Below the pieces are notes generated by a model that saw only the letters and a list, made by a program, of their open reading frames with translations, was not told the DNA's origin and searched no databases. The translations under genes were made by a program, and so were the position numbers. DNA of 64,000 nucleotides from positions 2,681,501 to 2,745,500 of the forward strand of contig CM036639.1 in assembly GCA_020746105.1 (NCBI GenBank), given 5' to 3'. Numbering within the stretch: position 1 is the first letter of the stretch; every line of letters starts with the position of its first letter. This DNA is from Trogon surrucura (taxonomy: Eukaryota > Chordata > Aves > Trogoniformes > Trogonidae). Positions 1-12,085 of this stretch are shown piece after piece.

Positions 1-360
1 TCTTCTTCAGGACCCGTTGCTGCTTTGCCCGTGCGCTGCCGGGCAGGCTCCCGGTATGTAAGAAGTACGAGATCAATGGGTTTGTGAGACACACACACAG
101 TTCAGTTGCATCAAATCCTTAAGATTAAACTGCTGCTCTCTCCCACATAGGGAAATATCCTTGATATTTTGACATCTGCAGACCGTCCAAGCTAGTTTTA
201 AGTTGGCAGGTGAATAAAATATTGTTTAATGCAGGGACTTGTCTGCAGTACAGAGGTTGTCCTGAGCCTTATCTACTCCCCAAGTCCAGTGCTGTTGTAC
301 AGTCATCTTGCAGACAACCAAAATCACTGAAGATAGTGGGTTTAGTAGTTCTCAGCAGCA
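1..360. other. Unique sequence, no gene seen
   Basis: Mixed-composition DNA with no recognisable exon, RNA gene or repeat. A short (CA)n stretch lies near 89-100. Open frames here are short and featureless. Confidence 0.6.
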
Positions 361-432
361 CCCTAACGTAACTCCCGCTGAAGCCAGTGGGAGGTTTTCC
401 AGTGGCCTCTCCTTCGGTGGCAGCAGGGACAA
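361..432. repeat. Fragment of an ancient amniote interspersed repeat (tentative)
   Basis: The stretch holds a pair of related inverted phrases, one around AACTCCCGCTGAAGCCAGTG (371-390) and a mirrored partner around 409-428. From memory this resembles the 'ACTCCCATTGAAGTCAATGGGAG' motif (quoted here in its common form) found widely in old amniote non-autonomous repeats. The copy is worn, and the family cannot be named from sequence alone. Orientation is not assigned because the motif is self-complementary. Confidence 0.35.
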
Positions 433-1114
433 GCTCACACTGAACGCTTGCAAAGTGCTTTTTGGTTTCACACCAGCAGGGCTGCACCAGCTCGAACATT
501 GGATTAACTTCAAGACCACTAATTGTGGCTTATTGATTGCCAGTTGTGGGCAAGGCTGCCTGCCTCAAGGATGGGGTAAACATCTCCTGAAGAAGAAATG
601 AGAACGAGTCTTCCTCTTGATGAGCTGTCAGTAGATGCCGTGGCTTGGGCTGAAGAGCTAAGCTCCTAAAACCATAAGGTTGTCAACCAGGCTGTAGATC
701 TGATGTGGGACAATCTCGCCCTGCTTTACACTCGCTTCCCTGTGTTAACTGGTAAGAGATGTTTGCAGGTGGCTGCCAGGTGGGAGGAACGTCCACGGCA
801 TGAAGTGGATGCTCTTGGCCTTTCCTCGTCCTGGGACAGAGCTGTGCAAAACGAGCACCAGCCCTTCTGAGGGGGCAGTGCTGCTCCCCGGACCAACTAC
901 ATGGAAAGATTAACAGACAGAGCAAGAGCTTTTACTATTCACAACAGCTCCTGGAAAGAATTAGGGTCGCGAAACAACGGCGGAGCGTTTTGCCAAGCCT
1001 GAGCCGTGTTTACACGCCCGAGCAGGACTCACCGAGACAAACCCGTGAGGCGGCGCGGGACAGCGCCGTCTGCCGACTCCAGCCACGGAGGCTCCCAGAG
1101 ATGCCCAATTTGCC
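433..1114. other. Unique sequence, no gene seen
   Basis: No recognisable coding exon, repeat or RNA gene. The 97-codon and 80-codon frames overlapping this stretch have no domain character and read as chance frames. Confidence 0.6.
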
Positions 1115-1235
1115 ACATCCTTTGGTAGCGTGTACTAACTTAATTGCTTTCTTTGTTAACAATTTGCAGCAGTTATTTATTCATCAAATCCACTTGCTGT
1201 GCCATAAATTTATGCAGGCAAGCAGCGAGAGCGAG
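1115..1235. promoter_or_regulatory. AT-rich block resembling a conserved non-coding element
   Basis: An A/T-rich island in GC-richer DNA, dense in homeodomain-like TTAATT and TTTATT cores. It contains the perfect 10-bp palindrome TTGTTAACAA at 1153-1162, which fits an HNF1- or forkhead-type site. This texture is typical of vertebrate conserved enhancers, but conservation cannot be tested from one sequence. The enhancer reading is inference. Confidence 0.3.
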
Positions 1236-4200
1236 GAGGGTTTTTTCTTCCCTTCGCATCGCCCCGGGGTTACCCTCGAGCGTGCTTCCCACGTGGAGAT
1301 GAGCCCACCAGAGCCTCGGTGACTGCTGGGCTGAGTTTCACTGAGTCATCACTACCAGCCACATTCATATTCTCATTTCAGTTTGCCAATTCACGTTTTA
1401 TTTAGCAACTTGGCGTGACTCACCCATAGGATGATGACAGCGAAGAGATGGAGTGATACCGACATTTAATGCTCAGCTTCTTTGGGCCAAACCCTTCCTA
1501 TACCCCTTCTCTTTCATCAGGAGAATCAGGTTTGCCATTCCCCGTTGCCCCAGAGCGGGGATGCCTTCAAGGATGCACAGAGGGAGCTTCAGCCCCTGCT
1601 CTGGGCCAGGGAGAGAAGGAGGCATCGAGCGGAGGAGCCGTGTGGTTGAGCATCAGCCAGAGCTGTGCAACACCAGTTACAAAACATGAAACTGGGCTGA
1701 ACTTCCCTGGTTTCAGGTTTCACATCACGCTTTGGGCTTCAGCCAGATACCTGGAGCCTGGACTGAGGGATTTTGGGGGGGTGACTTCCAGCAGCTCTGG
1801 CAGTGTTAGTGAAGTCTTGCAGGTTTTAGTATTTGTCTCACAACTCACGTTTTTGGAGATCAGCCTGTTGAATCTGTGAAGAAACGTCAAGCAAACAAGT
1901 TTTTAGCCGTCATAAAGCAGAAAAAATTCAAACTAAACATCCAACGTACATTCTGTTAAGTTGAAGAGGAGGAAAAAAAAAGGATTACTTTGCCATTCTG
2001 CCAAGCTAGCTTGATGACTTCTGATTAAGTGGGGATGGGATGCCTATGCTGATATACGATTTATACTTTTAAGTGAGTTAATCAGCTGGAATCTAGTTGC
2101 ATCCACCTAAAGGGATTATCAAATGGGCATTTTCATAAGTACTGGAACATTCTGATTTCAACTGTATTCTTACTGGCAAGATGCTTCATCTTGATTTCAT
2201 TCTATCTGATCTCATTTTGATTTGATTTTTATACAGAACACAATTTTAATGTTATCTTTTATTTCTTTTCTATTTGTATTATTGTATAATGCCTCATTTC
2301 ACGTGACGTTCTGATGTTCTGACATGAGAAACTTCCGAGGAAAATAATTTTGACCCCCAAAAATCTGCATTTTTTTCAAAGATCAAGAAGGTGTGTTTCA
2401 CTGGTTCGGGATGCAGTTTGGAGAGGAACGGTTTGACATCATTTCCCGTTCAATGAAAGACTGGTCTGCTTCACCAAATGCGAGTTCCGCTTGCATTTCC
2501 TCGGTGCAGCGGGATCTTAATTTCAGGGCCCTCCTCCTGGTGCCTTAACCCTAATTTCTTCGTCTTGACCTCGGCGTGGCGAAGAGATCTGCCCCGCTTC
2601 TCCTGCGCCGGCAGAGTTGCCTGGAAGCTGTTCCCAGGACAGGAGGCAAGAGGTCCCAATCTCCAGCGAGCGCTCGAGGTCGCAGGTGTGAAACGCCCGT
2701 AGGTTTGTTCTTCTGCGCGCTGTGGGATGTGCCTGCAGTGGCTCCTGCCCTCCTTCTCCGGCTCCTGCAAGGCGCTCGCCTTTGATGCCGCTCTGCTCTG
2801 AGCTACTTCAAACAGCCTGGGAGGGTGGTTCAGCCCGGGCGGTAATTACACCCTTTTGCAGCTCCCTGGTACTGCAGCCCCTTTGAAGTGAATTTACCAC
2901 CCAGCCTGGTCGCCAGGAGCCACAGGCACACACACATACCGCCGGGTTCAGCCTCCCGAGCAGCTCTGCCCTAGGGGCCCTACGGGAAGGTGGGAGTGGA
3001 CGAGGGACAAGGAAACCAGATGAATGAAGGCTTTAAAAAAAAAACCCAAGGAAGCCCATAAACCATCTACCAAATATTTTATTAACCCTTCAAGTGCCCA
3101 AGCACAGCCCTGGTGGGGCCTGTTTGTGTGCAGCCAGCTGTTTCCACTCCTGAGCAAAACCAGACTGTCGAGAAGTGGTTCCTCATCAACTGGAAGGAAT
3201 CGGGGATCTCTGCCTGTGCTGGCTGGCCCTGAGCAGCTTCATCCTCCAGCCAGAGTGGCCTGGCCCCGCCTGCCACCCTTGGATGGACGCAGTCCCCACC
3301 ATCTCTCAGTCTGGGTATGGGCGAGGTGACTTCCCTGGTTGCAGTGCTTTGAAATGAAAGAACTTGCTCATGCCGACTTCTTGTTAGCGTGCTACAGTCC
3401 TATTTCCATTTGTACAACCTCTCTGCAGACTCATTTATCTCCCTCACATCTTTGCATGTCGCTTGTGATCACAAAGGCTCAGGTTAGCTTGTGTTGTTGT
3501 CCTCAGCCCAACTCTCTGAGCACGGTCTGGGCTCTCTTTCCCATCCCTGAGAACTACTCACCCAAAGTGCCGCGGGTGTCTGTGGCACAGCAGGTATGGA
3601 GTGGGGCCGTCCAAACCTGAGATTAATGCAGAAGCGCTGGACTGCGCTCTTCTCTTTGTAGGCTGAGCTGAGGGCTGAGCTGAGAAGCCAAAGAGCAAAG
3701 GAAGCAGAGCCCAGGATGCCCCAAGCCTGCTCTTGGCTCGGTGTGAGCACCTTCAGACACACCAATGGCTGAGCACCGGCAGCACCTCTTCATCTCTGAG
3801 AGGTGTTGGGCGCCAACAGGAATCCCCAGACCCGAAAAGATGGAAACCAACTGCTCTAAAGCATCAGGCACCAGCTGCTCTTGGGGACAGGAGGCTGAGT
3901 CCAACAGGCTTGGAAATGTCCGTGTTCTGCCTGACCACGAGGTCATGGTGGCAAACAAGGATTGCAAGGGCCCCTCCCTCCCTTGCTTTGTTTGATGGAG
4001 ATCACAAACCTGGATGTTTATCCTCTCCTTTGGCTGCAGCCAAGTGTCTCCCTGATTACAGACACAGACCAGTTCCTCCTTTTGGCTTGGAAGCAATTTG
4101 GTTGTCCCCTGGCAAACCCTCCCGGAGCCACACGGTTCTCGACAACTGCACGTCTCCCCTCCTCCCTCACCACCACCTTAATCACCGAGCCTGCCCCCAG

Positions 4201-4414
4201 CAGTGCTTACGTTGGGCAGACCCGCTGCTGTGCTGAGGGCTGGTGAGGGGTACCTGGAGGGAGGGAAGATGTGTGGGTGTGAGCTGCAGCCTCCTGGCTT
4301 TTCACCTCCAGCAACACCGCAAGTACCACTGCGTGATGCAGAAATGACCTTCGTTAACATCTGCCATTCCAACAATTTAGGTTTATCCCAGATTTTCCCA
4401 TTAACCTGGGACTT
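1236..4414. other. Unique sequence with AT-rich tract, no gene seen
   Basis: No exon is recognisable. About 1,890-2,400 is distinctly A/T-rich and holds many TTTAT/TGATTT-type words; 2,470-3,330 is GC-richer. A perfect 12-bp tandem duplication, GGCTGAGCTGAG twice, lies at 3661-3684. The open frames of 93-167 codons at 3.3-4.2 kb overlap one another on both strands and look like chance frames. Confidence 0.55.
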
Positions 4415-4690
4415 CATAAGACAAGGGGTAATGGGCTGAAACTGGAACATCAGAGGTTCTGCTTAAACTCGAGAAGAAACTTCTTCTCAGTGAGGGTGAC
4501 GGAGCCCTGGCCCAGGCTGCCCAGGGAGGTTGTGGAGTCTCCTTCTCTGGAGACATTCAAGACCCGCCTGGACACGTTCCTGTGTAGCATTATCGAGGCA
4601 TTCCTGCTCTGGCAGGGGGATTGGACTCGATGATCTTTCGAGGTCCCTTCCAATCCCTAACATTCTATGATTCTGTGATTCTGTGATTCT
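4415..4690 (+). mobile_element. CR1 LINE, 5'-truncated 3' end, sense on +
   Basis: This is the 3' end of a CR1 non-LTR retrotransposon. Recognisable CR1 phrases appear in order: ACAAGGGGTAATGGGCTGAA near 4421, CCCAGGGAGGTTGTGGAG near 4520, GAGACATTCAAGACCCGCCT near 4550, TTGGACTCGATGATCTTTCG from 4621, and terminal octamers ATTCTATG/ATTCTGTG at about 4662-4690. CR1 copies are normally 5'-truncated and end in such short octamer tandems without a poly(A) tail, as here. The last ~150 bases belong to the same subfamily as the inverted copy at 12,998-13,151. The 103-codon antisense frame across it is a by-product and not a gene. Confidence 0.95.
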
Positions 4691-6769
4691 GGAGTAACGA
4701 GAGATAGTTTGGGTTTGGTTCCAGTTTTCCTGGAACTGGGGGTGAAAGCTCATTGTCATCTTTGAGTTCTCCATCGCTTCTTCACAAAGAGCTGACACAG
4801 GCCTCTGTTGGAAAGACCGGAATCAGCCACAAAAAGACAGGCCCTACCCAAAGCAAAATTCCCTGCCTCTCCTGTCAAGGACAACAGCATTTTGCAGGTT
4901 GATCCACCAATGCCGAGGCAAGGGAGGTGAATCTCTGTGCTCATTTGAATTTTGAAAGTCTGGATAAGCCTGAGAGTAATTTAAATTTGGTTTTGCAAAC
5001 CCAAACATCGATCTGACGATTAACTCGTCCCGTGAGCCTGATCTGCGCTGGCCGTGAGCTCACCAAAGACACTCCGATATTCACTTACTCATTTAATCCC
5101 GGTACATAAAGACTCAAGCCAAAATCCTCATTTCCTTGAACATGAGCATACCCTGATCTGCATTGTATAGCTTGGGGCCATCTCATGGTACTTGTAGTAT
5201 ATTTGCTTGTGCAATGAGCTTGCTGCCTTAAAAGGGATGCTGCAGCTATGAAATGCAGCTTTTTATTTTGCTTTTTTTTAAAATTGCTGGTAGTATATTT
5301 GCTCCTCAGCAGTCAGAGGACACAAACAACATGTGCACGCTGCCTTGACCAGCACAAGTTGGGCAACGGCTGTTGCTGTGACTAAAAGGTGACTGGTATG
5401 ACCGGAGCTGGGAAGTGGCTCCCGTATGGGAAGAGGCAAAATAAAAGCGTCTCCTGCTCGGAGAAGGGATTTGAAAGAGAGTTCGATAAAGGTCTAGAAA
5501 ATCATGTTTGTCTCAACAATGCAAGGAGCAGGGGGTACCTAATGCAGTTCTCAGGCCTGTACTTAAAACCATTAAAAAAAAGGTAGAAGAATCTGTGAGG
5601 GTGTGCCCAGGGGAAGGCGTCTTCCTCCCCTCCTCGCCGATCCTGCTGGTCCCTGACAGTGACCAGTGCCCAGGAAACCCAGGCTGGTGTCACCATTTTT
5701 ACAGCTCACGTTGCTGAACGTCTCTTGCCCCTAGAGCCCTATAGTTCTCTTTTTGGCATGGAGATTGTTGTTATTTTTGTTTGTTTTAATCTCCAGCAAG
5801 AAAACAGGCAGGAGTTGGTCTGGGAAAGAGTTTGCGAACGCCAGCGAGGCAGCACAGGGCACGTTTAAGAGTAACGTTGCTCACTTATGGCTGCGGAGAA
5901 AGTCTCTTTATGCCTCCTCGATACTGATCGGAAAACTCCTGAGCTGTAGAGAAGGCTCAGCAGCCTCGCACCAGCCTAGCCCGAGTGTGATTCCTGCTCC
6001 TGGCTCTGCTGCCGGGATGCTGTCGATACGAGGAATTGATAAGCGTGTCACCCCAGGTCGTGAGCTCTCGAGGACTGCCTCGCTGCTCGGTTTGCAGGCG
6101 ACAGGGGGGTCTGTGTCCGGGCGTTCTTGGGACACACCGTTAGTTCTAACAGCCACGAGAACGGTGGCTTTGATTCTTCAATAGTTGGGACGTGCTGGAA
6201 AACAAGGGGCATTTCCACAGCTCTGGAAAGAAGTTCTTAGTTCCAGGCATGGGAGGTGCTGTAATGTCTAATCAGCAGCAACCCGGAGGGAGGGGAGCAG
6301 GCAGGGCGCAGGGCAGATTGCAAGAGGGGTTGTGGGACAAAACAAGGGCAGGGACATCAGAGGGGCGGAGGTGAGCAGAGCCCGGAGGGTGGAGACTTGC
6401 TTAGGCAGCAGAACAGCTTCCACTGTTGTTTTCTGCATTTTGCACCTCTGAGTTTCCAGGAGGCTTCTGGCGGCAGGGAAAGCCGCGACGGTGCCGGGCA
6501 AGCCAGATGCAGCAGGTGGAAGATGCATCACGCTCCCTCCCCGGAGAAAGTTGTCTTTGGTTTGACAGCGTGACGAACAGCCCTCAAAATCATTGTAATC
6601 TGTACAGAATTATTCTCTTCTGCTCTTTTTCTGAGTGCCCAGCTCCCCGATGTCTCCGTGCAAAAAGCAGACGTACCGTTTCGCAGAGTCGTCACGGAAT
6701 CATTTCCCGTGTCTGAGCTAATCCCTGATCCCACACTCGCTGAAATCCGTGGGGAAACTTCTATCTTTC
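4691..6769. other. Unique sequence, no gene seen
   Basis: No exon or RNA gene is recognisable. A 14-base direct repeat GTAGTATATTTGCT occurs at 5194-5207 and again near 5290-5303, flanking an A/T-rich T-run stretch; it may be coincidence. The 143-codon frame near 5,753-6,184 lacks domain character. Confidence 0.55.
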
Positions 6770-6910
6770 ATGTTAACCTGGGCCTCAGGTGAGCTTCCCT
6801 CGTTTGCATGCTCCTGTGTGCTGATAAAGGACAAAGATAAACCTCTACAAGTAATGAGGAAAATGTAAAGTCCTAATTATGAAAATGCAAAACATTAACA
6901 GGTTAGGAGG
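6770..6910. promoter_or_regulatory. AT-rich block resembling a conserved non-coding element
   Basis: The block holds clustered motif-like words: an octamer-like TTTGCATGC, two GATAAA cores near 6822-6842, CTAATTATG and repeated AAAATG. It stands out from GC-richer flanks. Enhancer identity is inferred from texture only. Confidence 0.3.
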
Positions 6911-7259
6911 ACTCCAGGAGGGTCACAGGAGACAATGAGAGGCTGAACTAAGGAATGAAACTCCAGGCTGGTGTTCCTGCACGGATAAGCTGCTCTATGG
7001 TTGCTCTTGGTGGCTTAGAAGAAAAGAGATGAAGCCAAACTGGACATAGAAAGAGCGTGGAAGCCCAGCAGGGTGTGGGAAATGCCAAGGAGGTGTGCTC
7101 GGAGCGGAACAGCAAGCCTGAACCCAGCGAATGCCCCCTTAAATCAAACCAGTGCCTACCTCCAGCACGGTCACACCCAACCTCTTGTCCTTGCAACTCT
7201 CTCTGGGGTGACAAGAGCCATTTTTTCTAGCAGGTGCCACTCTGAGATTTACCGGGCAC
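6911..7259. other. Unique sequence, no gene seen
   Basis: Nothing recognisable; ordinary mixed-composition DNA leading into a CpG-rich stretch. Confidence 0.5.
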
Positions 7260-7680
7260 TTGACACATCCTCTCGTGCCCGTTTTTCCACCAGCATCTCC
7301 TCCCGCCCTGCCGCTGGGGCCGCAGCAGCGCCCGAGAGGGCCGGGACATTTTGGGGGTCCAGTGGCGGCCGTGGCGTTGGGAGCCTGTGCGAGCAAGGAG
7401 CCGGAGCCCTCCCGTCTGATGTGTGAGCCTGCAACGCGCGCGCCCCAGGACACGCGGCTCAGCTCCTGTCAGGACAGCGGGGAGCCTGCTCTCTTCTCCC
7501 CCCAGCCCACCCTCCTGCCTCCCAGGACAGTCCCCACCACCCCTCCCGGCGCTGGCACTGCGCGCCTCCTCCTCCTCCTCGCTGATTTACCAGCTCCGTC
7601 AGCGACTTGGCAGCCCTGGGCTGCCGAGTCCCCGCAGGGGTACGTGGGGGTGTGGTGAGCTGGAGACGCCCCGCTTGTTT
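7260..7680. promoter_or_regulatory. CpG-rich block, island-like
   Basis: I count about 33 CpG dinucleotides in roughly 420 bases with high G+C, including CGCGCG near 7436-7442. That is far denser than flanking DNA. It could be a CpG island promoter of an unannotated transcript or an orphan island. No convincing first exon is visible; the 243-codon frame overlapping it (7,423-8,154, +) is proline/serine-rich, crosses the (TG)n tract and has no recognised domain. Confidence 0.4.
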
Positions 7681-7811
7681 ATTTGGTTACCGTTTTGTGG
7701 TTTTCGAAAGGTGCCTGCAGGTCTGCAGGAGAATCTGCTGCGAGATGAGCCTCGCCCTGTTCCCGTCTCCTCCTTGGGCCCAGCCGGTGCCACGCGGGCT
7801 CTGGGTTTCCA

Positions 7812-7850
7812 TGTGTGTGTGTGTGTGTGTGTGTACATGTGTGTGTGTGA
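7812..7850. repeat. (TG)n microsatellite, interrupted once
   Basis: About eleven TG units are followed by an ACA interruption and about six more units. It is a simple-sequence repeat and probably length-polymorphic. Confidence 0.97.
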
Positions 7851-8159
7851 GAAAGAGCAAGTGAGAGCAAACCCTGCGGAGGCAGAGACACGCAGAGCTG
7901 CACTGGGTTACTTCCATCTCCGGGTTACTTGCATCTCCTTGCACGTTCTTCTGTCTTTGCCATGCAAGGGCTCCCCAGGCCCCCCACTGTTAACCCTGCC
8001 CCTGCCAGGAGCTTTTGCAAGCTTAGGGAGAGGAGAGGACTTCTCAAACTTTCTAAATAGTCGTAAAATCTCTCACTCCGGGTTGGAAGAGCGGGGTATC
8101 TCCAGTGCGACGGCAGCGTCGGGATGTGCAGCTGCTCCGCTTCCCACCGTCTAGAGTTT
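7851..8159. other. Unique sequence, no gene seen
   Basis: Mixed-composition DNA between the microsatellite and an AT-rich block; no recognisable feature. Confidence 0.5.
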
Positions 8160-8320
8160 GCGCCGCGATTCGGGAGATAATAACAAAGGCTGCAGCTCCG
8201 TCCCCTTTCTTGTCCTCGTAAGAAATCCATCTCCAAATGTTATTCTTGGCTTAGCGTAAGATACAAAATGGATTTAAAACATAACAGTTAATTATGGCGA
8301 GGTTTTCGGTAATTAACGTT
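8160..8320. promoter_or_regulatory. AT-rich block resembling a conserved non-coding element
   Basis: It contains a SOX-like AACAAAGG in ATAATAACAAAGGC near 8177-8190, then TTAATTATGG and GGTAATTAACG near 8288-8318, which are homeodomain-type cores. The block is bounded by CpG-bearing DNA. The function is inferred from motif density and not shown. Confidence 0.3.
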
Positions 8321-9049
8321 TGCCCGGTGCGATACTGGCTTATCCCATTTTGCATTTCGATTCCTCTTCCCTGAGTGATGATCGCACGGAGGGGCTCGAG
8401 CCGAGAGCAGAGATTCCGTCTGGGAAGAATTGCCCAGGCTGCGAGGAGCAGTCGCCCACCTGAGAACACCCTAGGAAAGACAAGAAAGCGTGATCGTTCC
8501 CACTCGAGGGGTTGGAAGCGCACAGGAAGGCGTCGCAGCAGATTTTCTGAGCCCTGCCTGAGAAACCGAGCGACAAAGTCATCCTTTTCCTCTATCACAA
8601 AACACCCCTGCTGCACCGCCAACGTGCAGACCCTTCCGGGGTGCAGGCGTGCGCGGTAGCACTGCCTTCTGAGCAGTTTGGTAACACCTGATCCAAAAAC
8701 TGGAAATCAAGGGGATAAAATGGAAATCTGCCGATGCTGGAACCCAGCCCAGGCGCTGCACCAGGTTCTGTTTTTCCTGCAGAGAGCAACAGGGCCGTGT
8801 CAGCGAGCAGGTCCCGGGAGCCACACCGAGTTGGGAGTTTCATGCTGCCCAGAGGGGAGAACCCCACCTTCTGAATCACCCTCCGTGCTTCCTGCAGCAC
8901 CTCGGCTCTTCCCCGTGCGTCGTCTCCCGCCGGAGACTGACCTGGCCTGGGCCTGCTGAGCTGCTTGGGCTGCAAACCCCACACCTGAGATCAGGGGCCT
9001 GATTTTCACATCGTGTGCAGGAAGCACCAGGGCCAGAGAATCAGTTGTG
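8321..9049. other. Unique sequence, no gene seen
   Basis: No recognisable exon. Frames of 93-129 codons on both strands overlap in this GC-richer stretch and have no domain features. Confidence 0.5.
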
Positions 9050-9175
9050 GAATCACAGAATCATAGAATCATAGAATCATAGACCAGTTTCAGCTGGAAG
9101 AGACCTCTGAGACCGAGTCCAACCTTTTCCCAGCCCTACGAACACAACTAAACCATGTCCCTCAACGCCCTGCTG
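9050..9175 (-). mobile_element. CR1 LINE 3' end, antisense (sense on -)
   Basis: The reverse complement of a CR1 3' end. It begins with octamer repeats (AATCATAGAATCATAGAATC from 9059), then AGCTGGAAGAGACCTCTGAG, GAGTCCAACC and AAACCATGTCCCTCAACGCC at 9151-9170. The wording differs from the pair at 4.4 and 13.0 kb, so it belongs to another CR1 subfamily. The outer boundary near 9175 is approximate. Confidence 0.93.
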
Positions 9176-11984
9176 AGCGCTGCCTGATGTCTCCGGACCC
9201 CAGTGCAGCATCGAGCTGCCGCGATGTCAGCTCGGAGAAGGAGTTTCGGGGTTTAAACGTGGTTTCAGAACCCACGACGCCGAGCCAGCTGGCAAACAGG
9301 GGAAGGGATGGTTCCTGGTTCTTTCTGTGATGACCTGCTACAGGCTCCCAGTGCTTCCTTTTCCTCTTGTTTGGACAAAAGAAGTTGGCATCTGGGCTTG
9401 GGGCTGCGTGGGGGTTGCACGTCCTGCTCTGAGTGTTGGGATGGGGATGGAGGGAGTTTCTGACAGCACCCAAGGCCGTGGTTCAGGGAGGTGGCACCTT
9501 CAACGCTGATTTAATGTTCACCTAGAAAGGGAGTTGTACCTCCTGCAGAGAAAGTCTTTCTACTGGGGAACCGGATTTGGGGCTTTCCTTTGGAGGGCTT
9601 AACCCACCATAGGTGTGAGATGGGCGAACCCTTTATTTGTGACCCGGCGTTGAGCTGTTTAGAACGGGCACCGCTGGCTTTCCGCAGGCCTGGCAGCGTG
9701 GGGTTGTGATTGCAGAGCTTTACCCCTCGGCAGATATTTGTGACACCGATGAGCAAACGTCACATCTGAGCGGTCAAAGGGCTCTGAGCAGGATCTCTGC
9801 TCCCTGAGCTGCATTAGCAGAGCGCCGTCGTGCGCGCCCCGTCCTGCCTCGCTCGGACGGGATCGGTGGGTTGCACCTGCTGAGAAAACAGGGCTGGGAA
9901 AGAAAACTGTAAAACAACCTGAGCCGTTTTGCCGCCGTGACTGCCTGCTGAGGTCAGGGGCTCCGCGTGGTGGGAGCCTGGAGTATCTGTCGGGTGTTCG
10001 TGCAGGGTACTCATTTGCTGTTGTCATAGATGTGCCCATTGAGGTTTGGCTTGGTCGGATGCTCAGCGAGTGCAGCTGCAGTTTGGGCACGTGGCAAGAA
10101 AAATCAGAGGTGCTGGGGGAAAAAGGAGCTGGAAAAGTGATCTCTTAGCACCGACCATTGCCCAAGATGGATCCTTTGTGTGTGCGAGAGCCGGACTCGG
10201 CGTCTGCAGAGGAATCAGGATACACCCAGGACCCACCCAGCCTGAGTCTTCGCTCAGGGTAGGACCAAATTCGCCAGGTTTGCCAGGCCCCACTTTGGGG
10301 CTGTTCTCACGCAGGGCCCGGGGGCAGGAACTGCACAAGTTGAAATTTAATTTGCTGTTTCTGTACGCAGACTTGCGGAGCGGAGAAAGTGCCTCTTGGC
10401 TGGACATTCAGATTTTGAGATCTGGCAGAAGCCAGATCATAAAGCGAATACTTCAAGGGGAAGAGGGTGTGAGCAGGGAAGGTGGGGGAACCCGTCACTG
10501 AAGAAGCGGGAAAACATCTTCCTGTGCTGGAAAGTAGTGAAAGAACATGGTTCTTCTATAGCTCTTTGTTTCCTAATTACCATGCGGTTTTATTGCATGT
10601 ATACCTTGTGTGAATACCTGACCAATCCTTTAATCCCCACTGTTCTCTGCTATAAATCATGATTAGGACAGAACTAGACATGAGGGTTAAAAAAAAAAAA
10701 AAAGAGATTATTTGGTCTTTCACAGTTGTGCATGTCTTCCTTGTCCTCACACACTTCTCAGCTTTGGAAAGCTCAGTCTTGGGATGGGACCTGGTGGTCA
10801 AAATTTCTTTATTTGACGTCTCGTGTTTATCTAGTGCCTTTCTGCACAAACACGCTCTGCAAAAATTGGTGCTTTAAGCTGTGGTCACCTGGCGACCAGC
10901 CCACGCTCCAGCCACCGGCTCCTTCCCCACCCCCTGGCGAACACGTTTAGTCCTCGTCCCAGGGAGAACATCACGGTTGTCTGCCAGTCACTTTTAGTTG
11001 TTTTTCTGGTCGTTTCCTTAGCGCTGCCCACTCCCGGAGCAGGGCTGGGTTTTGCCCTTCAATCCGGCGGCAGGATCCGGGCCGGGTCAGAAGCACAAGA
11101 AGGCGCTGACGGGGAGGCAGGTCCAGTCCATGAAATCGCATCTGGACCAAGCAGTTGCTCTCCCTCGGTGACCGAGGGAAACGAAATGATAGATTGCCTT
11201 CCCCTCGCAGGCTACAATTTAATCCTCCTCGTCGCAATATTCCCCTGCAGTTAATGAGCACCCTGCCCGCTCGGAGGAGGCTGCTGTGGCTGGGCAGGAT
11301 GTAAACCCAGAGAGACCGGAGCTTTCTAGGATTCAGGGGAAGGCGTCTGGTGGGACCAAGGGCTGGTCAGGAGCTGAGCCAAGCGTGGAACTTAATTGGG
11401 GCAGAGCTCTCGGAGTTTTCTGTGGCCAACGCTCTGCGCTCAGCCTGGGCTGATCCAGCTTTGCGCGCTGCGTGAGCTCATCTCGGAAGGGCTGCGGCGT
11501 GGCAGACGGGCTGGGGCACAGCGGTCTCGTGTCTCTGTTTCGTCTCAAGTCTTCAGGAGAGCTTCGTGGGGGCTTGCGGAGTTCAATGGGAGGCTGCTTT
11601 ATTTTTGGGGACCCATAAAACCCGTAGCAAAATCCTACCTCCCTTAAATTTAATGGCAAAACACCCCTTGACATTGCTGGGTCTAGAATCCTGTCCCGTT
11701 ATTTGGTTCTTTATCGTGTTGCCAACTCTCACATCTGATGACATTTGCCGTTTGCTTCTGGAGTGGTGCAATGACCTGGGGAGCTCAACTTTCGTTTAAA
11801 ACTGAAAAGCATGTTGCTAACCCACATTATGGTGGAGTAAACCTGAAAAAACATCGACCCAACAAGCTCAGAAGCCACAAAGCGAATGCAGACAATAGAA
11901 GTAATATTTTGATAAATCTTTAAAGCCAACCCATGGTTTGAGGGCTCAGCTCACAGGAAACAGAGCCCTGAGTCTCTGTCTAAT
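9176..11984. other. Unique sequence, no gene seen
   Basis: No recognisable coding exon, RNA gene or further repeat. A run of 15 A lies at 10,689-10,703. The 10,560-10,670 stretch is AT-richer. Frames up to 151 codons (10,046-10,501) have no domain character. Confidence 0.55.
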
Positions 11985-12085
11985 GCTCTGGTCTCTGCCT
12001 CCAAGCATTATTTATGATTGTTAAGCCCTTACCGTTAATTGTTTCTCACTTGATCACAATAAATCGAGAAAGAAAATGCCTTGAC
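11985..12085. promoter_or_regulatory. AT-rich block resembling a conserved non-coding element
   Basis: It contains GCATTATTTATGATTG (HOX/PBX-like words), CCGTTAATTGTTTCTC and CACAATAAATCG, set between GC-richer flanks. Enhancer identity is an inference from texture. Confidence 0.28.

Noticed and set aside
4487-4798. 103-codon frame, and its look-alikes at 12,990-13,199 and 40,697-41,020
   Set aside because: Their shared peptide (ITESQNHRM-like) is antisense translation of CR1 3' ends and not a conserved protein.
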